Counted from the stretch's first letter, positions 42,728 to 52,292 are shown. The stretch: 64,000 nucleotides of DNA from Prauserella shujinwangii (GCF_003001955.1 NZ_PVNH01000006.1:186001-250000); one strand, 5' to 3'. The notes: generated from the letters alone by a model not told the origin. Numbers and translations are program-made.

Positions 42728-44584
42728 CTACTCCCCCGCGCCGACGAGGGACACCGGGCGCGGCCGGGTGGCGACGAGGCTGGTCAGCACGCTCGTCACG
42801 CCGACCACGACGCACGCGCCCGCGACCACCGCGGCAAGCAGCGGCCACGGCACCCCCACCAGCCAGGCGCCGGTGGACCGCACCGCCGCGGCGCCGATCC
42901 CGGCGACCGCGCCCGCGGCGGCCAGCCCGCCGAGGAACAGGCCGATCGCGGCGACGGCCCAGGACTCCACCAGGGCCGCCCGCACGACCTGGCCCCGGCC
43001 GAGACCGCTCACCCTGGCGACGGCGAACTCGCGCCTGCGCTCCGCCGCCCCGATCACGACGGCGTTGACCACGGCGATCAGGGTGTACAGCCCGGCCAGG
43101 CCCATGATGACGGTCATGATCCCGGCACTGGTGTCCTGTTGCTGGGCGGCGGCGCGGGCGACCCAGGCCTCCGCCGTCTGCACGCGGCCCTCGCCGAGAT
43201 CCGCCGCCACCCGCGCGGGGTCGGCGCCGGGGTCGAGCCGCACCAGCGTGTGCGCCGGAGCGTGTTCGGCCACCGCGGGCGGCACGAGCGCGCGGGGCAG
43301 CAGCACGTCGGCGCCCGCGAACGAGTCGGGCAGCACGGCGACCACCCGCAGCGGCACGGTGCGGTCCCCGATCCGGGCGTCGACCACACTGCCGAGGGGG
43401 TGCTCGCCGGAGGCGATGCTGTGGCCGCGCAGGTCGGCGAGCGAGCCCTCGGCCGCGGTGCGGTGGTGGGTGCGCTGGTAGTCCGCCGGGTCGACGGCCA
43501 CCGCCTCGGCCGCGTCGGTGTCGGTCTCGACCTCACCGTCGTCCACGGTGGTGACCGTGAGCGGCACGCGCAGGCTGAGCTCGGTCGACGCGACCGCGAC
43601 GCCGGGCACCCCGGCGACCGACGGCGGCCCGTCGGTGGTGACGACGAGGTCGGCGCGCACGTCCTGGCGCAGCTCGTGTTCGGCGGCGGCGCCGAGGGTG
43701 GTGAGCGTGCCGGAAAGGCCGAGCAGCAGCGCGACGAGCACGAGCAGCGGCGCCGCCGTCGAGGCACTGCGCCGCACGCCGTCGCGCAGGTTGGCCGCCG
43801 CGAGGGTGCCGAGCGGACCGCCCCGCAGCAGCGGCCCGACGAGGCGCCCGACCAGCGGCACCACCAGTGGGCTGAGCGCGCTCAGCCCGATGGACGCGGT
43901 GATCGCGATGTTGATCGAGAGCGGGATGGCCGCGACCGGCCCGGCGAACGACGACACGATGGCCAGCGCGACCGCGCCGCCGAGGAACAGCACGCCGAAG
44001 AACCAGCGGGACGCGGTCATCACCCGGGCGGCCGCCCCCGTCTCCCGCAGCGCCTCCAGCGGCCGTACCCGCGCTGCCCGCCGGGAGGCGGCGAGCACCC
44101 CGGCGACCGCGACGCCGGTCCCGATACCCGCGGACACGGCGACGATCCAGGCGCGCCAGGGCACGGCGAACTCGGCGGGCACGAAGCCGAGCCCGGTGAG
44201 CAGGGCGGTCTGGGCCCGCTGCACGAGCAGGCCCAGCGGCACGCCGATCCCCGTGCCGAGCAGGCCGAGCAGGACCGCCTCGCCGAGCAGCAGCCTGCGG
44301 ACCTGGCTGCGGCCCGCGCCCGCGAGCCGCAGCAGGGCGAGGTCGCGCCTGCGCTGGGCGACGGTGAACGCGAAGGTGGACGCGACGATGAACACGGCGA
44401 GGAACGTGGCGATCGCCAGGGTCATCCCCAGCAGCGTGATCGCCTCGACGTACCCGCCGGTGGCCGCGGCGAGCAGGATCAGCAGCGACGACTGCACGAG
44501 CGCGACGCCGAGGCAGACGGTGAGCAGGGCGCCGACGAACAGCTGGCCACGCTCGCGGAAGGTGCTCCAGGACAGGCGCAGCAC
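42728..44584 (-). CDS. FtsX-like ABC transporter permease
   Basis: The protein has 618 residues with two FtsX-type modules, each with about four transmembrane helices. The first is near residues 15-120 and 180-250 and the second near residues 480-600. A periplasmic domain of about 200 residues lies between them. The VAQRRRDLALLRLAGAGRSQVRRLL motif next to the membrane is typical of MacB/LolC-like exporters. It starts 3 bases after the ATPase stop, so the pair is one transporter. Substrate unknown; this arrangement often exports peptides, lipids or antibiotics. Confidence 0.9.
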   Translation of the reverse strand: MLRLSWSTFRERGQLFVGALLTVCLGVALVQSSLLILLAAATGGYVEAITLLGMTLAIATFLAVFIVASTFAFTVAQRRRDLALLRLAGAGRSQVRRLLLGEAVLLGLLGTGIGVPLGLLVQRAQTALLTGLGFVPAEFAVPWRAWIVAVSAGIGTGVAVAGVLAASRRAARVRPLEALRETGAAARVMTASRWFFGVLFLGGAVALAIVSSFAGPVAAIPLSINIAITASIGLSALSPLVVPLVGRLVGPLLRGGPLGTLAAANLRDGVRRSASTAAPLLVLVALLLGLSGTLTTLGAAAEHELRQDVRADLVVTTDGPPSVAGVPGVAVASTELSLRVPLTVTTVDDGEVETDTDAAEAVAVDPADYQRTHHRTAAEGSLADLRGHSIASGEHPLGSVVDARIGDRTVPLRVVAVLPDSFAGADVLLPRALVPPAVAEHAPAHTLVRLDPGADPARVAADLGEGRVQTAEAWVARAAAQQQDTSAGIMTVIMGLAGLYTLIAVVNAVVIGAAERRREFAVARVSGLGRGQVVRAALVESWAVAAIGLFLGGLAAAGAVAGIGAAAVRSTGAWLVGVPWPLLAAVVAGACVVVGVTSVLTSLVATRPRPVSLVGAGE

Positions 44585-44587
44585 CGG

Positions 44588-45370
44588 TCACGCCTCCAGC
44601 CGGGCGAGCCGCTCGGCGACCTCGCGGGCGCTCGGGGCGAGGGCGCGGTCGGCGATGCGGCCGTCGGAGAGGAACACGACGGAGTCGGCGGCGGCCGCGG
44701 CGGCGGGGTCGTGGGTGACCATGACGATGGTCTGCCCCGCCGAGGTCACCATGCCGCGCAGCAGGCGGAGCACCTGCCTGGCGGAGCCCGAGTCGAGCGC
44801 ACCGGTGGGCTCGTCGGCGAACAGCACCGCCGGGCGCGTCACCATCGCCCTGGCGATCGCCACCCGCTGCTGCTGCCCGCCGGAGAGCTCGCGGGGGCGG
44901 TGCCGCCTGCGGTCGTCGAGGCCGACACTCGCCAGCACCTGCCGCACCTGCTTGCCGGACACCCGCCTGCCGGCCAGCCGCAGCGGCAGCGTCACGTTCT
45001 GCTCGGCGGTGAGCGACCCGATGAGGTTGAAGCTCTGGAAGACGAACCCGATCCGGCCGCGGCGCAGCTCGGTCAGCTCCCGCTCGCCCGCCGTGGTGAT
45101 GTCGTCGCCGGAGAGCAGCACCTGCCCCGCACTGACCTGCTCCAGCCCGGCGGCGCAGTGCAGCAGGGTCGACTTGCCGGAACCGGAGGGGCCCATCACC
45201 GCCGTCCAGCTGCCTGCCGCGAACGCGATGCTCACGCCGTCGAGGGCACGTACGCGCGCCTGGCCGCTGCCGTAGTCCCGGCTGGCGCCGCGCAGCTCGA
45301 CGGCCGGGGCGGGCAGGTCCGCGCGGCGGGGCGCGGTTCCGGTGTCCTGGGGTGCTGTCATACCGTTCAT
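44588..45370 (-). CDS. ABC transporter ATP-binding protein (MacB/LolD type)
   Basis: The 260-residue ATPase has Walker A GPSGSGKST, Q-loop FQSFNLIGSL, signature LSGGQQQRVAIARAM, Walker B AVLFADEPTGALD and H-loop VMVTHDP. ATG 45370 and ATG 45361 are both possible. It powers the FtsX-like permease directly behind it. The start faces a 262-bp gap shared with the divergent oxidase gene. Confidence 0.93.
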   Translation of the reverse strand: MNGMTAPQDTGTAPRRADLPAPAVELRGASRDYGSGQARVRALDGVSIAFAAGSWTAVMGPSGSGKSTLLHCAAGLEQVSAGQVLLSGDDITTAGERELTELRRGRIGFVFQSFNLIGSLTAEQNVTLPLRLAGRRVSGKQVRQVLASVGLDDRRRHRPRELSGGQQQRVAIARAMVTRPAVLFADEPTGALDSGSARQVLRLLRGMVTSAGQTIVMVTHDPAAAAAADSVVFLSDGRIADRALAPSAREVAERLARLEA

Positions 45371-45632
45371 CCCACCCGCCAGGGCCCGCCGGGTCACCGG
45401 TGCGCGCCCCCGAACCGGGGGTGGGGCAGGCCCTACCCGATGGCCCGGCCGTCCCGTACGGCACCGAAGCCGGATCGCGCCCGGTTCCTCGATCATCCAG
45501 GATGGACAGTCTCCGGCCGGACCCCGCGCCGCCGAGGTCGCCGGCGACGTCGCGGTGCGTGCCGCGCGAGCGGGTGACCCCCGCCCGCCGGCACCACCAG
45601 AACTCTTGACAGCTTGCCAACAAGGAGCGAAT

Positions 45633-47351
45633 GTGGTGCTCATGACGCAGTTCGACTACGACGTCCTGGTGATCGGATCCGGCTTCGGCGGGAGTGTCAG
45701 TGCCCTGCGGCTCACCGAGAAGGGTTACCGGGTCGGCGTGCTCGAGAGGGGCAGGCGGTTCGCCGACCACGAGTTCGCCAAGACGTCGTGGCGGGTGCGC
45801 GACTACCTGTTCGCGCCGGGGCTCGGCTGCACGGGAATCTTCCGCGTCACGCCGCTGCCGGACGCGCTCGTGCTCAGCGGCGCGGGCGTCGGCGGCGGCT
45901 CGCTGGTCTACGCCAACACCCTCTACGAGCCGCCGGAGGCGTTCTACGCCGACCCGCAGTGGGCGGGGATCACCGACTGGCGGGACGAGCTCGCGCCGTA
46001 CTACGACCAGGCCAAGCGCATGCTGGGCGTCACGACGTACCCCCGGGTGACCCCCGCCGACGAGGTGATGCGCGAGGTCGCCGAGGACATGGGGATCGGC
46101 GACACCTACCACCCCGCCCAGGTCGGCGTGTACTTCGGCGCCGAGGGCACGCGCCCGGGCGAGGAGGTGCCGGACCCGTTCTTCGGCGGCGCGGGCCCCG
46201 CCCGGCGTGCCTGCCTCCACTGCGGCGAGTGCATGACCGGCTGCCGCCACAACGCCAAGAACACGACGGTCAAGAACTACCTGCACCTCGCCGAGCGGGC
46301 GGGGGCCCGCGTGCATCCGATGACGACGGTCACCGAGGTGCGACCGCTGCCCGGTGGCGGCTACGCCGTCGCGACCGTCCACACGGGCCGCCCCTGGCGC
46401 AGGCGGACGTTCACGGCGGACCAGGTGGTCTTCTCCGCCGCCGCGCTCGGCACCCAGCGGCTGCTGCACAAGCTGCGCGACCGCGGCGTACTGCCCCGCA
46501 TCTCGCCGAGGCTGGGGGTTCTGGCGCGCACCAACTCCGAGGCCGTGCTCGCCGCCCGCACCCGGCGCAGGGACAGCGAGTTCCACCGCGGCGTCGCGAT
46601 CACGTCGTCGATCCACCCGGACGCCGTCACCCACGTCGAACCGGTGCGCTACGGCAAGGGCAGCAACCTGCTCGCCCTGCTCGGCGCGGTGCTCACCGAC
46701 CCGGAGCCGGGCAAGCCGCGCTGGCTGCTCGGCCTGCGCGAGATGTGGCGGCAACGGCGTGCGCTGGCGGCGCTGCACAACCCGCGGCACTGGTCCGAGC
46801 AGACGATCGCCCTGCTGGTCATGCAGACGCTCGACAACTCGGTGACCACCTACACCCGACGCGGCCTGTTCGGCAGGCGCATGCGGACGCGGCAGGGCGT
46901 CGGCGAGCCGAACCCGGTCTGGATCCCGGCGGGCCACGAGGTCACCCGCCGGGTCGCGGACAAGATCGGCGGGATCCCGGGCGGCGGCTGGAACGACCTG
47001 GTCAACGTGCCGCTGACGGGACACTTCATCGGCGGCTGCGCGATCGGGGAGTCCCCCGAGACGGGCGTGGTCGACCCCTACCAGCGGCTGTTCGGCCACG
47101 AGGGGCTGCACGTCGTCGACGGCTCGGCCATCTCGGCGAACCTCGGCGTCAACCCGTCGCTGACGATCACGGCGCAGGCGGAGCGCGCGATGGCGCTGTG
47201 GCCCAACCGGGGTGAACGCGATCCACGGCCTCCGCTCGGGTCGCCTTACCGGCGCGTAACCCCCGTGGCCCCCAAGAACCCCGTCGTACCGGAGCACGCG
47301 CCCGGCGCGCTGCACCTCCCCCTGTTCCCGGCACAGGGGGCCTCGTCGTGA
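45633..47351 (+). CDS. GMC-family FAD oxidoreductase, cholesterol-oxidase (ChoD)-like
   Basis: The product has 572 residues with an N-terminal Rossmann motif VIGSGFGGSVSALRLTEKG. A Cys-rich segment follows, CLHCGECMTGCRHNAKN (residues about 195-215), shared with mycobacterial ChoD. The C-terminal FAD/active-site part is GHFIGGCAIGESPETGVVDPYQR and NLGVNPSLTITAQAERAM. Start is GTG 45633 or 45636 behind AAGGAG; ATG 45642 is too far. A TetR gene follows 13 bases later. Sterol substrate is inferred from family only. Confidence 0.88.
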   Translation: MVLMTQFDYDVLVIGSGFGGSVSALRLTEKGYRVGVLERGRRFADHEFAKTSWRVRDYLFAPGLGCTGIFRVTPLPDALVLSGAGVGGGSLVYANTLYEPPEAFYADPQWAGITDWRDELAPYYDQAKRMLGVTTYPRVTPADEVMREVAEDMGIGDTYHPAQVGVYFGAEGTRPGEEVPDPFFGGAGPARRACLHCGECMTGCRHNAKNTTVKNYLHLAERAGARVHPMTTVTEVRPLPGGGYAVATVHTGRPWRRRTFTADQVVFSAAALGTQRLLHKLRDRGVLPRISPRLGVLARTNSEAVLAARTRRRDSEFHRGVAITSSIHPDAVTHVEPVRYGKGSNLLALLGAVLTDPEPGKPRWLLGLREMWRQRRALAALHNPRHWSEQTIALLVMQTLDNSVTTYTRRGLFGRRMRTRQGVGEPNPVWIPAGHEVTRRVADKIGGIPGGGWNDLVNVPLTGHFIGGCAIGESPETGVVDPYQRLFGHEGLHVVDGSAISANLGVNPSLTITAQAERAMALWPNRGERDPRPPLGSPYRRVTPVAPKNPVVPEHAPGALHLPLFPAQGASS

Positions 47352-47364
47352 GAAACTGCACCGC

Positions 47365-48003
47365 ATGACCACGGAATCGGCGCCCCGGTGGCGGCGGCTG
47401 GAACCGGACGAGCGCAAGGAACAGATCTTCACCTGCGCGGCCGAGCTGTTCGGAGAACGCCCGTACGGCGATGTGTCCACTTCGGACATCGCCGCCCGGG
47501 CGGGGGTGGCACGCGGGCTGATCAACCACTACTTCGGCACGAAGCGCGACCTCTACCTTTCCGTGGTCCGCCGGGCGCTGACCGTGCCGCACTTCGCGGT
47601 CAAGCAGCTGCCCGAGGGGACGCTGGAGGAACGCACGGAGGCGGCCGTCGACTGGTTCCTCGACATGGTCGCCAAGCAGGAGAAGATGTGGCTCGCCGCG
47701 ATCACCCCCGAGGGCATCGGCCGGGACGTCGAGGTGGACCGGATCGTGGACGAGGCCGACCGGAACTCCGCCGACCGGGTGCTGGAGGCGGTCGGCATCA
47801 CGCCGGACGACGCGCACTGGGACGAGCTGAACGCGCTCGTGCGGGCCTACGGCGGCATGGTGAAGACGGCGGGCCGCGAGTGGCTGGTCCGCGGGGCGCT
47901 CAACCGGCGTCAGGTGCACACGCTGCTGAGCCGCTCGCTGCTGACCCTGATCCGGGACGTGTTCCCCGCGGCAGCCGGGCAGACCACCACCGCCCGGCAC
48001 TGA
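47365..48003 (+). CDS. TetR-family transcriptional regulator
   Basis: The 212-residue regulator has an N-terminal HTH (residues about 12-60: RKEQIFTCAAELFGERPYGDVSTSDIAARAGVARG-type, ending NHYFGTKRDLYLSVVRR) and a helical ligand domain. It is encoded 13 bases after the ChoD-like oxidase, so it is likely co-transcribed and may control that gene or the thiolase-like gene behind it. A partial inverted repeat at 48054-48077 could be its site. Confidence 0.9.
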   Translation: MTTESAPRWRRLEPDERKEQIFTCAAELFGERPYGDVSTSDIAARAGVARGLINHYFGTKRDLYLSVVRRALTVPHFAVKQLPEGTLEERTEAAVDWFLDMVAKQEKMWLAAITPEGIGRDVEVDRIVDEADRNSADRVLEAVGITPDDAHWDELNALVRAYGGMVKTAGREWLVRGALNRRQVHTLLSRSLLTLIRDVFPAAAGQTTTARH

Positions 48004-48053
48004 GCGGCCCCGGCCCCGCGCGGAGCGGGTCCGGGGCCGCGTCCCGTCCCACA

Positions 48054-48077
48054 CTGTTGGCACTCGGCCAGCAACTG
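48054..48077. promoter_or_regulatory. Candidate regulator site upstream of the thiolase-like gene
   Basis: TGTTGGC and GCCAGCA face each other across a short spacer (one mismatch), between the TetR gene and the thiolase-like gene start. The site is weak and supported by position only. Confidence 0.25.
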
Positions 48078-48090
48078 TTACCTTCGGGTC

Positions 48091-49572
48091 GTGGACCCCA
48101 GGACCCCGGTGCTCGTCGGAGCAGGTCAGTACACGTGGCGCGACGATGACGCGGCGACCTCGCCGCTGGAGCTGATGCGGCTGGCGGCCGAGACCGCCTT
48201 CACCGACAGCGGCGGCTCCGGCCTGCGCGAGCGCGTGCGCACGGTCGGCGTCGTCGACAGCTTCTCGTGGGGCACCGCCGATCCCGGCGCCCTGCTCGCC
48301 GCCGAGCTGGGTCTGTCCCCCGCCGAGACCGTCTACACGCACACCGGTGGCACCGGCCCGGTCGAGCTGCTCGCCGACACCGCGGACCGGATCCGGCGCG
48401 GCGAGCTGGACGCGGCCCTGCTCGCGGGCGGGGAGGCGGTCAGGGCCCTGTTCGGCGGGCGCTACTCCGGTGGGCCGAAGCAGCCCGAGGGCACCGCGCC
48501 CACGCGGATGCTCGGCGCCGACCGCGAACCGCACCATCCGGTCGAGGCCGCGGCGAAACTGGTGCTGCCGCTCGGCTTCTACCCGCTGTTCGAGAACGCG
48601 ATCCGGGCGACCGCGGAGCGGGCGCTGCCCGAGCACGTCGGCTGGCTCGGCCGGCTGTGGGCCCGCTTCGCCGACGTGGCCAGGGACAACCCGCACGCGG
48701 TGGCGACCGACCCGCCCGGCGCGGACGCCATCGTGGCCGCGGGACCGCGCAACCGGATGGCCGCGTTCCCCTACCGGAAGCTGCTCACCGCCAACATCTT
48801 CGTCGACCAGGCCGCCGCGCTCGTGCTGTGCTCCGCCGCGGCCGCCGAGAAGGCCGGGATCCCGCGGGAGCGGTGGGTGTTCCCCTACGCCAGCGCCGTG
48901 GCGAGCGACCACTGGTTCGCCGTCACCCGGCCCCGGCTGGACCGCTCCCCCGCCCTCGCGGCCGCCGCCGGTGCGGCGCTGGCGCACGCGGGGGTGGGCA
49001 TCGGCGACATCGGCCACCTCGACCTGTACTCGTGCTTCCCGTCAGCCGTCCAGGTGGCCGCCACCGAGCTGGGGCTCAGCCACGCGGACCTCACCGACCC
49101 GGCCCGGCCGCCCACGGTCACCGGCGGGCTGACCTTCGCGGGCGGGCCGGGCAGCAACTACGTCACCCACTCGCTGGCCACGCTGGTCGGGCGGCTGCGC
49201 GGGACACGCGGCGAGTACGGTCTGGCCACCGCGGTCGGGTGGTTCCTCACCAAGCACGGCGCGGTGGTGCTCTCCGCCGACCCGCCCGCGCGGCCGTACG
49301 CGCACCAGGACCGCTCGGCCGAGGTCGCCGCACTGCCGCGGCGGGACGTGGCCGTGGCCGCCACGGGCGACGCGACCGTCGAGACCTACACCGTGGTGCA
49401 CGACCGGTCGGGCGAACCGGAACGCGGCATCGTCTACGCGACCCTGCCGGGCGGCGAGCGCACCGCGGCCGCCACCGAGCACCCGGACACGATCGCCGGG
49501 CTGCTCGACGGCGACCCGCTCGGCGCCAAGATCCGGCTCACCGGCGACGCGACGTTCACCTTCCCCGGCTGA
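48091..49572 (+). CDS. Thiolase-like (acetyl-CoA acetyltransferase family) protein, catalytic Cys absent
   Basis: The 493-residue thiolase-fold protein resembles mycobacterial Rv0914c (start VDPRTPVLVGAGQYTW). The fold is clear from DLYSCFPSAVQVAATELGLS and GGLTFAGGPGSNYVTHSLATLV. The N-terminal nucleophile site (residues about 84-90) reads THTGGTG instead of a Cys-containing motif. The late CxGGG motif is replaced by LTKHGAVVLS. It therefore probably lacks Claisen-type activity and may bind acyl-CoA or act with a partner. GTG 48091. Confidence 0.82.
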   Translation: MDPRTPVLVGAGQYTWRDDDAATSPLELMRLAAETAFTDSGGSGLRERVRTVGVVDSFSWGTADPGALLAAELGLSPAETVYTHTGGTGPVELLADTADRIRRGELDAALLAGGEAVRALFGGRYSGGPKQPEGTAPTRMLGADREPHHPVEAAAKLVLPLGFYPLFENAIRATAERALPEHVGWLGRLWARFADVARDNPHAVATDPPGADAIVAAGPRNRMAAFPYRKLLTANIFVDQAAALVLCSAAAAEKAGIPRERWVFPYASAVASDHWFAVTRPRLDRSPALAAAAGAALAHAGVGIGDIGHLDLYSCFPSAVQVAATELGLSHADLTDPARPPTVTGGLTFAGGPGSNYVTHSLATLVGRLRGTRGEYGLATAVGWFLTKHGAVVLSADPPARPYAHQDRSAEVAALPRRDVAVAATGDATVETYTVVHDRSGEPERGIVYATLPGGERTAAATEHPDTIAGLLDGDPLGAKIRLTGDATFTFPG

Positions 49573-49588
49573 CGGGCCTGCGCGACCC

Positions 49589-49680
49589 GCACCCGGACGC
49601 AGTGAAGGCCACCTTCACTGCGTCCAACGCACTCAAGGTGGCCTTCACTGCGTCCGGCGCGGCCAAGGTGGCCTTGGGGG
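49589..49680. repeat. Dispersed intergenic repeat, family B copy 2
   Basis: It starts 16 bases after the thiolase-like stop and lies between convergent genes. It contains GACGCAGTGAAGGCCACC and palindromic CGCAGTGAAGGCCACCTTC-type words followed by two more AAGGTGGCC units. It aligns with 35493-35580. Likely a terminator with stacked hairpins. Confidence 0.8.
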
Positions 49681-49688
49681 ACGACAGG

Positions 49689-50612
49689 TCAGCCGGGGAC
49701 GGCGGTGATGGCGATGGCGCGTTCCTCGAGGCTGCCGAAGTAGAGCCGGCCGTCCCGCTCGCGGACGCCGGTGAGCATGTGGAAGCCCTCGATCTCGCCG
49801 GACAGCGCGTGCACCACCGTGCCCGCGGAGTCGAAGGCGAGCACGCCGCACGTGCGGGACGGCGACGGCTGCAGCCACGTCGGCAGGCGCCGGATCCCGG
49901 CGCGCGCCGGAGCGGGCAGCCTGCGCACCCGGTCCAGCGCCGCCACCTTCGGGCTCGCCTGCGTCACCCAGATCAGCCCGTCGCTGCCGGTCGACGTGTT
50001 GTCCGGGAACCCCGCCAGCCCGTCCGCGAACACGTCGGTGGTGCCCGCGCGCTCGCCGGACAGCCACACCCGCCGGACCCGGCAGTCGCCGGTCTCGGCC
50101 ACGGTCACGAACGACTCGTCGGCGGCCAGCGCCACCCCGTTGGCGAACTGCAGCCCGCCCGCGATCTCGTCCACCGTCCCGTCCGGGGAACGCCGGAACA
50201 GCCGCCCGGTGCCGGTCTGCTCGATGAGGTCGTCGCGCCACCGCGTGATCGGGAAACGCGTCGACGAGTCGCTGAAGTAGACGGTGCCGTCGGCGGCGAC
50301 CGCCGCGTTGTTGCAGAACAGCATCGGCCTGCCGGCCACCTCCGCGAGCAGGGTGCGCACGGCGCCGTCGGCGGGGTCCACCACGAGCAGCCCCCGGTGG
50401 GCGTCGCACACCAGCAGTTCGTCGCCGTGGAACTCGAGGCCGAGCGGCCGCCCTCCGGTGTCGGCGATCGTGTCGATCCGCCTGCCCTCGTCGGCGATGC
50501 GCAGCACGCGGCCGTCGGCGAGCCCGGTGTACACCCGGCCCTCGGCGTCGACCAGGGTGTCCTCGGGACCGTGGCCGTTCACCGGCACGAGCCGGACCGC
50601 ACCGAAACGCAT
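49689..50612 (-). CDS. SMP-30/gluconolactonase/strictosidine-synthase-like beta-propeller
   Basis: The 307-residue six-bladed propeller protein shows recurrent DGRV/DGTV blade patterns, a calcium-site-like NAAVAADGTVYFSDSSTRF near residue 102 and FANGVALAADESFV near 155. Start ATG 50612 gives MRFGAVRLVPVNGHGPEDTLVD, a typical strictosidine-synthase-like entry. There is no signal peptide. The reaction could be lactone or ester hydrolysis; no substrate is indicated by neighbours. Confidence 0.86.
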   Translation of the reverse strand: MRFGAVRLVPVNGHGPEDTLVDAEGRVYTGLADGRVLRIADEGRRIDTIADTGGRPLGLEFHGDELLVCDAHRGLLVVDPADGAVRTLLAEVAGRPMLFCNNAAVAADGTVYFSDSSTRFPITRWRDDLIEQTGTGRLFRRSPDGTVDEIAGGLQFANGVALAADESFVTVAETGDCRVRRVWLSGERAGTTDVFADGLAGFPDNTSTGSDGLIWVTQASPKVAALDRVRRLPAPARAGIRRLPTWLQPSPSRTCGVLAFDSAGTVVHALSGEIEGFHMLTGVRERDGRLYFGSLEERAIAITAVPG

Positions 50613-50622
50613 GGGTGACCTC

Positions 50623-51285
50623 CTAGCGGTAGCTGAGCAGGGTCGCGCCGTCGCCGTCGAAGTGGCCGTGCTCGTTGAACGACAGCAGCGTCGTCCCGGA
50701 CCGGCCGGTGACGATCTTGGTGATGCCGGCGTTGACCGTGACCCGGTTGAACGTGAGCAGCCCGGTGTCCGGCTGCCCGGTGAGCGCCCCGCACAGCGCC
50801 GCGATCACCCCGCCCGAGGTGAACACCACCGCCTGCTCCCCCTTGCCGAGGGTGGCGGCGAGCTCGTCGAGCGCGGCGCGGCAGCGCCCGAGGAACGCGG
50901 GCCACGTCTCCGCGCACGGGCTGGCGTCGCCCGCCCGCACCCAGCCGGTGAGCGCCGCGTCCAGCGCCGCCTGGTACGCCCGCGGGTCGGCGCTGTCCTG
51001 TGCCGCCCCGCCGCCGTGGTGGGCGGCGATGTCGACGTGGTCGTACTCGTTCCACCTCGGGTCCTCCTTGGCGACCACCGAGGGTGCCACCTCGGCGAGC
51101 GCCGCGGCGGCCGTGGCCCGCTGCCGGGAGAGCGTCCCGCACCGCGCCTCGGTGACGCCGACCCGGCGCCTGCGCAGTTCCGCGCCGACCGCGCGGGACT
51201 GCTCGGCGCCGCGGTCGGAGAGCACGTCGTAGTCGGCGGCCCCGAACGAGGCCTGACCGTGCCGCACCAGGAAGATCGCCGCCAT
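50623..51285 (-). CDS. Histidine phosphatase family protein
   Basis: The 220-residue protein has the catalytic RHG at residues 8-10 (FLVRHGQASFG) and a second conserved His in VVFTSGGVIAALCG-type context. Acid-phosphatase/phosphoglycerate-mutase fold. ATG 51285. It is 10 bases upstream of the propeller gene and likely co-transcribed with it. Substrate unknown. Confidence 0.9.
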   Translation of the reverse strand: MAAIFLVRHGQASFGAADYDVLSDRGAEQSRAVGAELRRRRVGVTEARCGTLSRQRATAAAALAEVAPSVVAKEDPRWNEYDHVDIAAHHGGGAAQDSADPRAYQAALDAALTGWVRAGDASPCAETWPAFLGRCRAALDELAATLGKGEQAVVFTSGGVIAALCGALTGQPDTGLLTFNRVTVNAGITKIVTGRSGTTLLSFNEHGHFDGDGATLLSYR

Positions 51286-51319
51286 CAGCCGTTCCCCCTC
51301 TCGGTCGCGGTCCCGCCCT

Positions 51320-52072
51320 TCACACCAGCCTCCGCAGCAGCCGGACGGGCAGCAGCCGGATGACGACGCTGAGCGGCGCCCAGGGCAGCGCCGGGATGCA
51401 GGCGCGCGCCGGTTCCCGCTCGATGGCCTTCACCAGGGCGCGTGCGCCGCGGTCGGCGCCGGTGAGCAGCGGGGCGCGGCCCGCCGACCCGGTCATCTCC
51501 GACTCGATGTAGCCGGGCAGCAGCGTGGTGACGCGGATGGGGGTGTCCAGGGTGTCCGCCCGGATACCGTCGGCGAGGGCGGTGACCCCCGCCTTGGCCG
51601 CGGCGTAGGCGGTGAGGTTGCGGGGCATGCCGCGCAGCGCGCTGAACGACGAGACGACCACCAGGTGGCCCGCCTGCTGCTCGCGGAAGATCCCCAGCGC
51701 GGCCTCGCACTGGGCCAGCGCGGCGACGAAGTTGGTCTCGGCGGTCTGCCGGTTGGCGTAGAAGTACCCGGTGCCCACCGGCTGGCCCTTGCCGAGCCCC
51801 GCGTTGACGATCACGCGGTCGAGACCGCCCAGCTCGGCGCGGAACTCCTCGAAGACGGTGAAGACGCGGTCGTGGTCGTTGACGTCCAGCCCGCGGGTGA
51901 CCACCCGGATGCCGGGGTGGCGCCGCGTCAGCTCCTCGGCGAGGGCGTCGAGGCGGTCGGTGCGGCGGGCGCACAACGCGAGGTTCCGGCCCGCGGCGGC
52001 GAAGCGGCGCGCCATGCCCGCACCGAGGCCGGAGCTGGCTCCCGTGATCACGATGTTCTTCCGGTTGGCCAT
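51320..52072 (-). CDS. Short-chain dehydrogenase/reductase (SDR)
   Basis: The 250-residue Rossmann enzyme has the cofactor motif TGASSGLGAG (residues 10-19), NAG near residue 90 (VIVNAGLGKG), and the catalytic S (VVSSFSALRG) and YxxxK (TAYAAAKAG). A Lys/Arg after the first strand suggests NADP(H). ATG 52072 gives MANRKNIVITGASSG. It leads the minus-strand trio SDR, phosphatase, propeller. Confidence 0.92.
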   Translation of the reverse strand: MANRKNIVITGASSGLGAGMARRFAAAGRNLALCARRTDRLDALAEELTRRHPGIRVVTRGLDVNDHDRVFTVFEEFRAELGGLDRVIVNAGLGKGQPVGTGYFYANRQTAETNFVAALAQCEAALGIFREQQAGHLVVVSSFSALRGMPRNLTAYAAAKAGVTALADGIRADTLDTPIRVTTLLPGYIESEMTGSAGRAPLLTGADRGARALVKAIEREPARACIPALPWAPLSVVIRLLPVRLLRRLV

Positions 52073-52148
52073 GCCTCATCATGGCATTACCGACAGGTAA
52101 CACGGTGGTGGCCCGGCGCCGCGCGCGCCGGGCCACCGCCGGACGGCG

Positions 52149-52292
52149 TCACTCGCCGGTGTAGAGCAGCCGGTCCGGCGTCCCCAGCCCGGGGTTGGTG
52201 ATCGTGCCGGGGGTGGCGGCGGCGGTCAGCGCGGCGGCCACGACGTGCGGGGTCGCCATCGACGTGCCGCTGATCGTGTTGTCGCCGCCGGG
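52149..52292 (-). pseudogene. C-terminal fragment of an S8 subtilisin-like protease
   Basis: The minus strand encodes DNTISGTSMATPHVVAAAL and then about 22 more residues to LLYTGE and TGA 52151-52149. GTSMATPHV is the subtilase catalytic-Ser box and the C-terminal LLYTG is typical of the S8 catalytic-domain end. A TGA lies in frame just upstream (52293 region), and the rest of the protease is missing. It is a truncated remnant. Confidence 0.75.

Noticed and set aside
45606-45611. TTGACA as a -35 box for the ChoD-like gene
   Set aside because: The Shine-Dalgarno follows only 12 bases later, leaving no room for a -10 and leader.
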